The notes below the pieces were generated by a model. It was given only the letters and a program-made list of their open reading frames with translations. It was not told where the DNA came from and ran no database searches. The translations under genes and the position numbers were made by a program. DNA of 64,000 nucleotides from Pseudoalteromonas sp. T1lg88 (GTDB lineage Bacteria > Pseudomonadota > Gammaproteobacteria > Enterobacterales > Alteromonadaceae), in assembly GCF_002964765.1 (NCBI RefSeq), contig NZ_PQCF01000032.1:186001-250000 (forward strand). The letters are read 5' to 3'. Positions 56,450-64,000 of the stretch are shown here, piece by piece (the stretch's first letter is position 1; every line of letters begins with the position of its first letter).

Positions 56450-57259
56450 ATGTACGAAAACATAAGATACTCGTTAAACAACCTGAAGAACAACAAGCTG
56501 TTCGAGCTGGCCGTGGTGTCGGTGATCATTATTTCCGCCTTAGAGATAGGAGCAAAAACCTTTTCTTTGCCGGATGGAGCCATGTCCTTCACCAACATAC
56601 TGGACGTGTTTATTACCGTTTTCTTTTTGTTCGAAATATCGATCCGTTTTATCACAGATGAAGACAAGAAGAACTTCTTTAAAAAAGGCTGGAATATATT
56701 CGATACCCTGGTTGTTGCCGTCAGCCTGATCCCCATCAATGACAGTGAAATGGCCCTGTTGGCGCGCCTGGTCAGGGTGTTCCGGGTATTGCGTATGGTC
56801 TCTGTGGTGCCGGAGCTTCGCGTGTTGATCAACTCCCTGATCAAGGCTCTGCCGCAGTTGGGCTATGTGATCCTGTTGATGTTTATCATCTTCTATATCT
56901 ACGCCGCATTCGGCAGTTTTATCTTTAAAGACATTAACCCGGATTTATGGGGTGACATCGCCATTTCCATGCTGACTTTATTCCGCATAATGACCTTCGA
57001 AGACTGGACGGATATTCAATACGAGACCATGGAAGTCTACCCCATGTCGTGGATTTTCTACCTGACGTTTATCTTCTTCACCGCGTTTGCGTTTTTGAAC
57101 ATGGTGATCGGCATAGTGGTCAATGTGATGGAAGACGAACACGCCAAGGTGCGCCAGGAAAAGGAAGCGGCGGACAATACCCCAACCATAGAAGACCTGC
57201 ACAAGGAAATACAAGAGCTGAAACAGCTAATTAAAGAGCAGGGCAAGGGGCAAGGGTAA
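56450..57259 (+). CDS. Voltage-gated cation channel (NaChBac-like), acidic filter
   Basis: The 269-residue protein has six TM helices (S1-S6), a voltage sensor S4 with four spaced Arg at about 104-116 (LARLVRVFRVLRM), the filter TFEDWTD at 182-188, S6 near 205-230, and a C-terminal coiled coil (EDLHKEIQELKQLIKEQ) that forms the tetramer bundle. NaChBac-type Na+ channels have TLESWSM-like filters; the acidic residues at the second position and at the end here are those placed in the Ca2+-selective engineered channel CavAb (TLDDWSD). So it may conduct Ca2+ or both. It stands alone. Confidence 0.9.
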   Translation: MYENIRYSLNNLKNNKLFELAVVSVIIISALEIGAKTFSLPDGAMSFTNILDVFITVFFLFEISIRFITDEDKKNFFKKGWNIFDTLVVAVSLIPINDSEMALLARLVRVFRVLRMVSVVPELRVLINSLIKALPQLGYVILLMFIIFYIYAAFGSFIFKDINPDLWGDIAISMLTLFRIMTFEDWTDIQYETMEVYPMSWIFYLTFIFFTAFAFLNMVIGIVVNVMEDEHAKVRQEKEAADNTPTIEDLHKEIQELKQLIKEQGKGQG

Positions 57260-57310
57260 ACGCCTTTATCTCGGTGGGTATGTCATATCCACCAATTTAA
57301 GTTACCACTG

Positions 57311-57352
57311 AGCCATCGGGTTTAACACTCATCAATAGTTTGACCCGATGGC
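57311..57352 (+). terminator. Hairpin after the channel gene
   Basis: AGCCATCGGGT pairs with ACCCGATGGCT around a loop of about 20 bases, starting 52 bases after the stop, with TGATTTTA behind. It is probably a terminator. Confidence 0.6.
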
Positions 57353-57469
57353 TGATTTTATCGCCTTATCTCACCTTTGTAATTGTACGCCATTCATTCA
57401 TGCATTTGCCTGAGCAGCCTAATCTGCTCTTGGTATATTTGTCACCACTCAAATTCCAGACAATAGAAA

Positions 57470-57505
57470 ACCCTGTTTATCGACACAGGGCCTATTTATT
57501 TTTGA
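57470..57505 (+). terminator. Second hairpin in the gap before the hybrid kinase
   Basis: CCCTGT pairs with ACAGGG, followed by T-rich bases. It may insulate the small ORF and the kinase from upstream transcripts. Confidence 0.5.
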
Positions 57506-57524
57506 GCCGGGAATTCAAACCTAA

Positions 57525-57656
57525 ATGCGTAAAGCTAAGCACAGACTCTCCTTTCTCATTACTTGGCTCGCGCCAGGTTTTGTGTTGTTATTCTTATTAA
57601 TCCCTGTCGCTATCATCTTGTATGTTTGGTGGTGGCAGTGGATCCGTTGCTCTTAA
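57525..57656 (+). CDS. Small membrane peptide (hypothetical)
   Basis: This 43-residue ORF opens with basic MRKAKHRLSF and goes on with one or two hydrophobic stretches (about 10-38) and a Trp-rich end (VWWWQWIRCS). Its stop is 23 bases before the hybrid kinase start. There is no strong ribosome site. It could be a real short membrane protein co-transcribed with the kinase; the only evidence is its composition. Confidence 0.35.
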   Translation: MRKAKHRLSFLITWLAPGFVLLFLLIPVAIILYVWWWQWIRCS

Positions 57657-57679
57657 TTATTATTTACTAAGCTAGTCCT

Positions 57680-60600
57680 ATGACGAAAACCATCGAGCAG
57701 TACCGAGAACTGGTGTTTGGGAGAGTTCCTCTCAATATCTTTAGGCCAAATATATTACTGGTTGTTTTTGTGCTCGGTTCTTGCCTGGGGTTTGCCTCTA
57801 ATGCCAACGCAACCTTAACTTTAAAAGCCGACCGTCAACACCACGTCAACGCGACCTCCTTCAATGTGGAAGATGGCCTATCCGCCAACTCGCTACAAGA
57901 TATGGAGTTTGATCAATTTTCTAGGCTTTGGATAGCAACGCAAGACGGCGTAAATATGCTTGATGCCAATCAAGTTATCGCCTTTGGTCCGACGCACGTG
58001 GAGCGAGGGCTAAAGGGCAGTTACATTCATGAGCTCTTATTCGATAACAAGAGTGGTTTGTGGGTGTTGTCAAACCATGGGATCGAACGTTTGGATACGG
58101 TGGATTTTTCAGCCGTTGATGTAAGTCCACAGCTTCCGCCGGCGCAAACGTTGAGAAGCCTAATTCAATGGGATAACCAGCACATAGCAGCGCTCGCGGA
58201 TAACCAACTGGTTTTGATTGATACAACACGCTTCAGTGTTGTTAAGGCTCCCGATTCACTTGGCCCAGTAAACAACCAAAGAGAAATCAATGGTCGCCTC
58301 TTAATACAAACAGAGAATCAGTTTAGCTGGGTTGAGCCGGAGACCTTTGCATTAACACCCGCTTATCCTGTCCCGGATAAGCGCAGGGTAATTAGTTATA
58401 CGCTCGATAGTAATAATCTTCTCTGGGTTGTGTCATTGGGAGGCAATATTTACAGGTGCGACAAGCTTCAATGTGAATCAGTGAGCTTGGTCACTAAGGA
58501 AGGGGAGGTCGCATCCGCAGGTCGAATTGTCGAGGATAATGGCAAATTATTTATAGTCAGCAGCGAGGGTTTATTCGTTGTAAACGCACAACTTAACAAT
58601 GTAAGCCTATTAACGACAGACAATCAGAAAAACCTGTTTACCAAGCGTCTTCACTATCATAGTTTGTTGATCGGCGACAATGGTGATTTACTTATAGGTT
58701 CTATGGATGGGCTTTACCTTTTGCCTTCAAGTTATGAGGCCATTTCAAGCTATGCTGATTTTGAGACTAGGTTTGGCGAAGAGCCCTTGTCGGCCGCCGT
58801 GATTCAAGAAGATGAACAACAACGTCTGGTGTTAGCTGGGTCTTCCACGCTACTTTATTTTAAAGAAGAGCGGGGGGAGCTTACCCTACTCGAACGGCGC
58901 AATTACCCCGAGGGTTTTGAACCCGTCCATTTTATCCATACTGCTAACAGGGTCTTTTTAAACTCTTATCGTTCCGGGAGCTTATACCACTCAAACGGTC
59001 AATGGCTTGGCTTGGGGTCGCTAATGCCAGAGCTAGAGGGAGAAAAAACGCCTTTATCGGATGTATACGAACTGGCCTCAGGCGACCTGCTGCTTCTGTA
59101 TCTCGATGAGCTGGTTTTTATGAGGAAACGGGCTGAACAGTATTTCATTCAATGGCGAACTCCACTTGCAGCAGAGCTTGCTTATCGTGTTAGTGTAAAG
59201 GACGACACTCTCTTTGTCGCGACGTTCAACGACGGGTTACTGATAGCTAATTGGGATGATAAACAGGCACCTGAAGGTTGGCAGACCATAGCTAGTGAGA
59301 AAATGTTAACTGGCATAGAGCAGATTGATAATGCCCTTGTACTGCTGACTTTGGGTCAGGGTTTATCTCGTATCGAGCCAACTAAGGATGGTTTTAAAGA
59401 AGTGGAAATTGAAGACAATCATTTACTGATTAATAAAGTGACACTGTGTATGGCGCCTTATATGCGAGAGGGCTGGATAGTTTCGACTAATAATGGCGTG
59501 GCGATATTTGATAACAGCCTTTCTCTACAAGACTATTTAATCATGGATGACGGCTTGAGCCACCGCGAAAGCTTTCAATTTGCTTGCACAAAGATAAACA
59601 ACAGCACTGTGAATGTTGGCTTTAATGGGGTGACGGTATTTCACGATAAGCTGGCACTCAGGCCAGGGCCGTACTTGAGTTGGGTGAGTTCAAAGGTCGA
59701 CGGCAAACCATTCACTATCTATGGCGAAGAGCAGCAATTTACCGCGCCCGATATGTTGGCATTTAAAACAGCATTGAGTTTTATGTCTCTCAATGACAAT
59801 ACCGTCATCGAGTATTCGTTAAACACCCAAGAGGGTGAGTGGACTAAGCAAGAGGAAACCTTGGTTACTTTACCTTCCTTGTCATCAGGTACTTACCAAC
59901 TATTTGTTCGTGCTCGCTTAGAAAACGGCATGCTCAGTAACACTCTTAAGTTTCAATTTAAAGTTAAGCCGCCAGTGTGGCTGCAACCGCCTGCAATAAT
60001 AATCTATACCTTGATTTTCACGGCATTTGTAATTTGGGTGTATAGCCTGGTCATGCGCAGTAAATTGGAGCGACTAAAGTATCTGGAGAAGCAAAAAGCC
60101 TTACAAGACGCTTACACCAAAGAGCTGCAATATCAAATAAAGCAAACAACCGAAGAATTAGAACAGAAGCAGCGGCTGCGAATAAAGGAACAACAGGATA
60201 AGGCGCGCTTCATTACGGGCGCTAGTCATGATATTAAAAATTTAGTGAGTTTATTGAAGCTCAATGTTTTCAGGGGCTCACCGACGGGGGCGAGTGCGAC
60301 GCACAGTAGTGCCCATCTGGGTAGTGTTGTAGATAGCTTGGACCAGCTTACGGAAAATATTGCGCAGCTTTCAAAGCTTGATGCGGGGATCATCGAGCCC
60401 GTAAAAGCACAAGTTGCCTTGGACCCCATTTTAAAATCCGTTGAGAATATGTTTTCACCCCTGTGTAAATCCAGAAACTTGTCCTTTAAAGTCAGCGCAC
60501 CTAAGGGTCAATTTATTCAAACAGACGGTCATTTACTGCTCAGACTCATAAATAACCTGGTGGACAATGCCATTAAAAACACACCAGAGAATGGAGAGGT

Positions 60601-61240
60601 AGGTATAGTTGCTGAATGTTCGGGTGATAGTTGTCATATTCTCGTTAAAGACAATGGTCCAGGCTTACCCGAAGGCATCTGTCTCGATAACATAGCGCCA
60701 TTTTCCAGAGGAACTCATTCATATACCGGCAGTGGGCTGGGGCTCTCGGTGGTCAGTAAGATTGCCGAGCTGTTAAACATTCCCTTGAGCTATCGCAACG
60801 CTAACCCCCATGGCGCCATTTTTGAAATAGTGCTTAAAACAGCCAAACCGGCAGATATTTCAGACCAGACAGAGCAATCGGCACCGATAAAGCTGGCACT
60901 CGTTGAGGATGACCCGCAACAATTAAATTGGCTTGCAAACACCTTAAGAGCGATGAATTATGAGGTTCATTGCTTTACATGTGCTGACGAGTTACTCGCA
61001 ACTGATGGCACACAGTTTTGGGCGATCATCTCAGATGTTGATTTAGCGCAACCAAAAGATGGTATAGATTATCTCGAAGAATATCGGCAAAAGCTGGCAG
61101 AGCATGGTGTGCTTGTGTATGTTTCCGGTAACCTTCAAGCTAAAGCAAGGTTGAGCAAAAACAGTGGCGTTTTCTTTATGAAAAAACCCATAAAGTGTAA
61201 AAAGCTAGAACAACTTTTAATCAGAGGTCTAAAGCAATGA
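57680..61240 (+). CDS. Beta-propeller hybrid histidine kinase (two-component regulator propeller/Y_Y_Y, kinase, receiver)
   Basis: The 1186-residue protein has an N-terminal TM/signal segment (about 24-45), a periplasmic pair of seven-bladed propellers made of two-component-regulator propeller repeats (for example FSRLWIATQDGVNML), a Y_Y_Y-like domain (about 690-770), one TM helix (about 776-798), a coiled coil, the kinase core with His850 (TGASHDIKNL), N-box INNLVDNAIKNT and G2 box GSGLGLSV, and a receiver at about 1075-1186 with Asp1119 and Lys near 1172. It is a one-piece sensor that phosphorylates its own receiver and probably the regulator that follows. Propeller sensors often detect polysaccharides or their fragments. 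It overlaps the next gene by ATGA. Confidence 0.92.
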   Translation: MTKTIEQYRELVFGRVPLNIFRPNILLVVFVLGSCLGFASNANATLTLKADRQHHVNATSFNVEDGLSANSLQDMEFDQFSRLWIATQDGVNMLDANQVIAFGPTHVERGLKGSYIHELLFDNKSGLWVLSNHGIERLDTVDFSAVDVSPQLPPAQTLRSLIQWDNQHIAALADNQLVLIDTTRFSVVKAPDSLGPVNNQREINGRLLIQTENQFSWVEPETFALTPAYPVPDKRRVISYTLDSNNLLWVVSLGGNIYRCDKLQCESVSLVTKEGEVASAGRIVEDNGKLFIVSSEGLFVVNAQLNNVSLLTTDNQKNLFTKRLHYHSLLIGDNGDLLIGSMDGLYLLPSSYEAISSYADFETRFGEEPLSAAVIQEDEQQRLVLAGSSTLLYFKEERGELTLLERRNYPEGFEPVHFIHTANRVFLNSYRSGSLYHSNGQWLGLGSLMPELEGEKTPLSDVYELASGDLLLLYLDELVFMRKRAEQYFIQWRTPLAAELAYRVSVKDDTLFVATFNDGLLIANWDDKQAPEGWQTIASEKMLTGIEQIDNALVLLTLGQGLSRIEPTKDGFKEVEIEDNHLLINKVTLCMAPYMREGWIVSTNNGVAIFDNSLSLQDYLIMDDGLSHRESFQFACTKINNSTVNVGFNGVTVFHDKLALRPGPYLSWVSSKVDGKPFTIYGEEQQFTAPDMLAFKTALSFMSLNDNTVIEYSLNTQEGEWTKQEETLVTLPSLSSGTYQLFVRARLENGMLSNTLKFQFKVKPPVWLQPPAIIIYTLIFTAFVIWVYSLVMRSKLERLKYLEKQKALQDAYTKELQYQIKQTTEELEQKQRLRIKEQQDKARFITGASHDIKNLVSLLKLNVFRGSPTGASATHSSAHLGSVVDSLDQLTENIAQLSKLDAGIIEPVKAQVALDPILKSVENMFSPLCKSRNLSFKVSAPKGQFIQTDGHLLLRLINNLVDNAIKNTPENGEVGIVAECSGDSCHILVKDNGPGLPEGICLDNIAPFSRGTHSYTGSGLGLSVVSKIAELLNIPLSYRNANPHGAIFEIVLKTAKPADISDQTEQSAPIKLALVEDDPQQLNWLANTLRAMNYEVHCFTCADELLATDGTQFWAIISDVDLAQPKDGIDYLEEYRQKLAEHGVLVYVSGNLQAKARLSKNSGVFFMKKPIKCKKLEQLLIRGLKQ

Positions 61241-61857
61241 GTCGTTTTCAGGTTGTAATTGCAGATGACCACCCCCTTTTTGTTTTCGCGCTAGAGCAAA
61301 AAATAAAAGCGATATGGTCAAATGTTGTTATTCACAGCGCTAATAGTTATCAGCAACTATTTCGTCTCTTAAGTGAAAAAGAAGAAGACCTTGATTTAGC
61401 TATCGTAGACTTATCAATGCCCGGGTGTGTTGGTGTAGAGGGAGCTAAGTATATAACGGACCACTACCCCGCATTGCCTCTAATTATCATCAGTGCGCAC
61501 GATGACTTTCAGAGCATGAATGAGTGCCTAAAAGCAGGTGCCTCCGAGTTTGTATCAAAAACAGAAATAGACACAGATATCGTAAAATTGATTGCCAAAT
61601 ATTTGGCAGAGGACCAAGCCGATATAGAGAAAATATTAGCGTCGCATTCCGCGCCTGCTAGTTTAGCCATTTTCACTCGACAACAGCAAAAAGTGATGGC
61701 TTTGATTGCCTCGGGTCTTAGTAACAAAGCGATCGCCAATCAGCTCAATATTTCCGAAAAAACAGTTCGTTCACATGCTTATACAATATTTAAGTTGCTG
61801 GAAGTGGAGAACCGCACTCAAGCCACTGTCAAATATCAGCAGCTCATTAATCAATAA
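61237..61857 (+). CDS. LuxR/NarL-type response regulator
   Basis: The 206-residue regulator has a receiver (IADDHPLF, Asp in LAIVDLSMPG, Lys in FVSKTE) and a LuxR-type helix-turn-helix at the C-terminus (FTRQQQKVMALIASGLSNKAIANQLNISEKTVRSH). Its ATG overlaps the kinase stop. It is the likely output of the hybrid kinase. The secreted lipoprotein and protease genes downstream are candidate targets by position. Confidence 0.93.
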   Translation: MSRFQVVIADDHPLFVFALEQKIKAIWSNVVIHSANSYQQLFRLLSEKEEDLDLAIVDLSMPGCVGVEGAKYITDHYPALPLIIISAHDDFQSMNECLKAGASEFVSKTEIDTDIVKLIAKYLAEDQADIEKILASHSAPASLAIFTRQQQKVMALIASGLSNKAIANQLNISEKTVRSHAYTIFKLLEVENRTQATVKYQQLINQ

Positions 61858-62221
61858 CCTCCTCTGAATGTACATACTGTCTGCCGCCTTCATATTTAGT
61901 GCAGCTGCTCCGCTAGGCACCTCCTTGTAATTTACAAATAATTTATAAAATTCAACTAATTACTTCTTTTATTGCACTTATTTGAGTCAAATGACTTAAG
62001 TCCCGAGACGCAGAAGATTGGGTTATATGTTCAATACTTTAATTTTTTGTAAACCCGTACACTGATCCCACACAGTAAGGGTTTGGGGCCCTAACTAAAT
62101 GATTAAGCTCCTTATTTTTACTGAGGTCGCATGAGCTTTGGCATCAAACAATAAACAGATGTTGAAGTTATAAAACTCATGCATAGAGAATCATAAAATA
62201 AGATCCAAATAGGGGGACTCA
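61858..62221. other. Promoter region of the lipoprotein-protease genes
   Basis: In 364 A+T-rich bases no gene is seen. A weak hairpin (AAACCC/GGGTTT, about 62050-62085) is present. No known operator was recognised. Confidence 0.4.
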
Positions 62222-62779
62222 ATGGTCCAAAAAAATCTAAAGGTAATCACAATGGCTCTATTGGCCGGTACATTGTCAACGGGTTGTAGTCTGGTCGGTG
62301 AGCATAAAATGACAGGTGGCGGCACCATGGCTTCGGCTGGCGGTGACAAAAATGCAGTCTTCACTTTCAATGTTGAAAGCTGTGGTGAAGAAGCGTCAGG
62401 TCGTGTGAACTATCAAGACCATTCAGCCATTGATTTCGAACATATGGGTGGGGTGAGCTTTAACGCAAAAGTTGATGATTTTGGTTATTGCACACTGGAT
62501 CTTGGTGCAGGCGATCCCGAGGCGGCAGAGTGTAATTGTGAAAACCAATATGAAGCGCAATTTACTTATGATTCAAAGAATCCACAAGCACCGGGTGAAG
62601 GAACCGGTTTTGCATGCTTCATCGACACGGGTACTGGTAAAGGAAACTTCCACGGTATTGTTACGGCAATGAAATTGGATAATGGCCCTTATGAAGGCTA
62701 CTTAAATCACGGCACTATGAATGGCAACATTCAAACGCATAGTTGCCCAGATAAAAACAAAGAAACAGAGTCAGAATAA
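62222..62779 (+). CDS. Lipoprotein with KMTGGGTM-type repeat region
   Basis: The 185-residue lipoprotein has lipobox STGC (Cys22) and a mature part with six Cys, and begins KMTGGGTMASAGG, a pattern I link to post-COAP-1-like surface proteins. It is beta-rich, with FTFNVESCGEEASGRVNYQDH typical of such domains. It lies 11 bases before the protease gene, with the ribosome site AAGGAG between, so they are co-transcribed. It may hold the protease at the surface or be its partner. The name is tentative. Confidence 0.65.
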   Translation: MVQKNLKVITMALLAGTLSTGCSLVGEHKMTGGGTMASAGGDKNAVFTFNVESCGEEASGRVNYQDHSAIDFEHMGGVSFNAKVDDFGYCTLDLGAGDPEAAECNCENQYEAQFTYDSKNPQAPGEGTGFACFIDTGTGKGNFHGIVTAMKLDNGPYEGYLNHGTMNGNIQTHSCPDKNKETESE

Positions 62780-62790
62780 GGAGCATCAAG

Positions 62791-64000
62791 ATGAAAAATA
62801 AAAGTTTAATTGCTGTATTAGTCGCTACTGCTTTTTCGGCCAATGCTGAACTTATTAATGATTCACAAGCAACGCAGCAAAAAGATATTCGCGTTGTATT
62901 TGAATACCACAATGGCTCCAAAGCTGAGCTCATTTCTGCTATCGAGCGCGCGGGTGGTTCTGTAGTACGCCTATTGGACAGTGACAACTCATTCGCGGCT
63001 ACTATCAATGCAGATGTATACGCACAAATCAAAGATAACAAAGCCCTTAAATCTGCGGAAGTTGACGCTAAGCGTTTTGCAATACCGCAAATGGAAATTG
63101 GCGCTGAACCAGCAAACTTTGAAGATTATGTGCCTTATGGCTTGCCAATGGTTCAGGCTGATCAGTTGAAGTATATGGGCGGCATAAAGGTCTGTATCGT
63201 CGACACGGGTTATGACTTAGGCCATGGCGACCTTCCATCATCTACTGTTGACGGTGACAGCGAGGGAGCAGGTCCTTGGTATCAAGACGGCCATGGGCAT
63301 GGCACACATGTCGCCGGTACTATCGCAGCATTAGACGGTACCGGGGCAAACTCTCTAACGGGTGTTATTGGTTCAGGAATGCCAGAATTGCACATCGCCC
63401 GTGTATTTAATGACGACGGTAATTTTGTGTATGCGTCAGACTTAGCGGGTGCGGTAAATGATTGTGCCGATGCGGGTTCAAAGGTGGTAAACATGAGTCT
63501 CGGAGGTGCCTTTTCGACCAAGGTGGAGGAACGCGCATACTCCCGTTTGGAAAAGCAAGGCGTATTGTTGATAGCCGCCGCAGGTAACGATGGTAATGCT
63601 ACGCATAGCTACCCAGCATCCTATGACGGTGTAGTGTCAGTTGCAGCGGTTGATTCTCAAATGGAGCATGCGGAGTTTTCACAGCGTACTTCTCAAGTTG
63701 AATTGGCTGCGCCGGGTGTAGATGTTGTCTCTACGGTTGCTAGAAATCTTATTCCGGGCAACACGCAGGATTTATATGCTTACATGAGTGGTACCTCAAT
63801 GGCGAGCCCGCACGTTGCTGGTGTAGCAGCCTTGGTGTGGAGCTACTTCCCACAGTGTAACAACTATGAGATTCGCAGCGCCTTAACTGCTTCAGCGAAA
63901 GACCTAGGTGATGAGGGCTACGACTATAAATATGGTCACGGCCTCGTTCAGGCGAAAGCGGCATACGACTATCTAACTGAAAACAGTTGTGATGGCCTAG
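62791..64000 (+). CDS. Subtilisin-like serine peptidase (S8), 3' end missing
   Basis: From ATG 62791 (behind AAGGAG) the frame is open for 403 residues to the window edge. It has a signal peptide (cut near ANA), an inhibitor I9-like propeptide (about 30-95, with RVVFEYHNGSKAELISAIE), and the S8 catalytic triad Asp138 (VDTGYD), His170 (HGHGTHVAG) and Ser336 (GTSMASPH). The C-terminal part, perhaps with a P/Homo B or PKD domain, lies outside. It is probably a secreted protease under the hybrid kinase/LuxR pair upstream. Confidence 0.93.
   Translation, partial: MKNKSLIAVLVATAFSANAELINDSQATQQKDIRVVFEYHNGSKAELISAIERAGGSVVRLLDSDNSFAATINADVYAQIKDNKALKSAEVDAKRFAIPQMEIGAEPANFEDYVPYGLPMVQADQLKYMGGIKVCIVDTGYDLGHGDLPSSTVDGDSEGAGPWYQDGHGHGTHVAGTIAALDGTGANSLTGVIGSGMPELHIARVFNDDGNFVYASDLAGAVNDCADAGSKVVNMSLGGAFSTKVEERAYSRLEKQGVLLIAAAGNDGNATHSYPASYDGVVSVAAVDSQMEHAEFSQRTSQVELAAPGVDVVSTVARNLIPGNTQDLYAYMSGTSMASPHVAGVAALVWSYFPQCNNYEIRSALTASAKDLGDEGYDYKYGHGLVQAKAAYDYLTENSCDGL

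Overview
The window looks like a chromosomal segment of a marine-type gammaproteobacterium of the Alteromonadales (Shewanella/Alteromonas/Pseudoalteromonas-like). This rests on the gene order yhbY / rlmE-ftsH-folP-glmM-tpiA-secG-tRNA-Leu(GAG)-rimP-nusA-infB-rbfA-truB-rpsO-pnp-nlpI, on protein sequences close to that order, on a six-operon-gene Mrp Na+/H+ antiporter, on MipA/OmpV-DUF3019 two-component loci, and on intergenic MITE- and REP-like repeats. The genus cannot be fixed from the sequence alone. No phage, CRISPR array or rRNA operon was seen.

Left part (1-20 kb, accessory): the end of a response regulator and its sensor kinase; an iron-type locus (cadherin-like/DUF4856 lipoprotein, imelysin-like lipoprotein, TonB-dependent receptor, fatty acid hydroxylase/sterol desaturase-like membrane enzyme) with two Fur-box-like sites in front; a small gene with an internal stop; a KefB-type antiporter; a frameshifted spo0M-like gene; an acetyltransferase; an unknown secreted protein; an NSS-family Na+ symporter; a minus-strand operon mipA-DUF3019-response regulator-sensor kinase; an unknown lipoprotein; and a class C beta-lactamase-like hydrolase.

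Core part (20-39 kb): the conserved housekeeping run from yhbY through nlpI. A good sigma-32-like promoter precedes rlmE-ftsH. A long RNase III-type hairpin lies in the pnp leader, and tandem hairpins precede rimP. A 1.4 kb gap between tRNA-Leu and rimP holds a repeat fragment and one small membrane ORF. nlpI overlaps a previously unnamed secreted HExxH metallopeptidase.

Right part (39-64 kb, accessory): a group 2-type mrp operon (A/B fused, C, D, E, F, G) whose mrpD carries a frameshift; a MacAB-like exporter operon that starts with a 38-residue membrane peptide, lies behind palindromes and a sigma-54-like promoter, and is followed by a sigma-54 response regulator and NtrB-type kinase whose leader is a MITE; a cysteine-free sirtuin; a coiled-coil lipoprotein; a membrane protein with a PDC-like sensor domain; rnk; a voltage-gated cation channel with an acidic TFEDWTD filter; a beta-propeller hybrid kinase with its LuxR-type regulator; and a lipoprotein followed by a subtilisin-like protease that runs off the window.

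Three genes are broken by single-base events (a stop in the small ORF at 8.2 kb, frameshifts in the spo0M-like gene and in mrpD). They are either recent decay or assembly errors. The best candidates for something new are the peptide/ABC exporter/sigma-54 system at 45-53 kb, the nlpI-coupled metallopeptidase, and the Fur-type locus at 1.4-7.9 kb.
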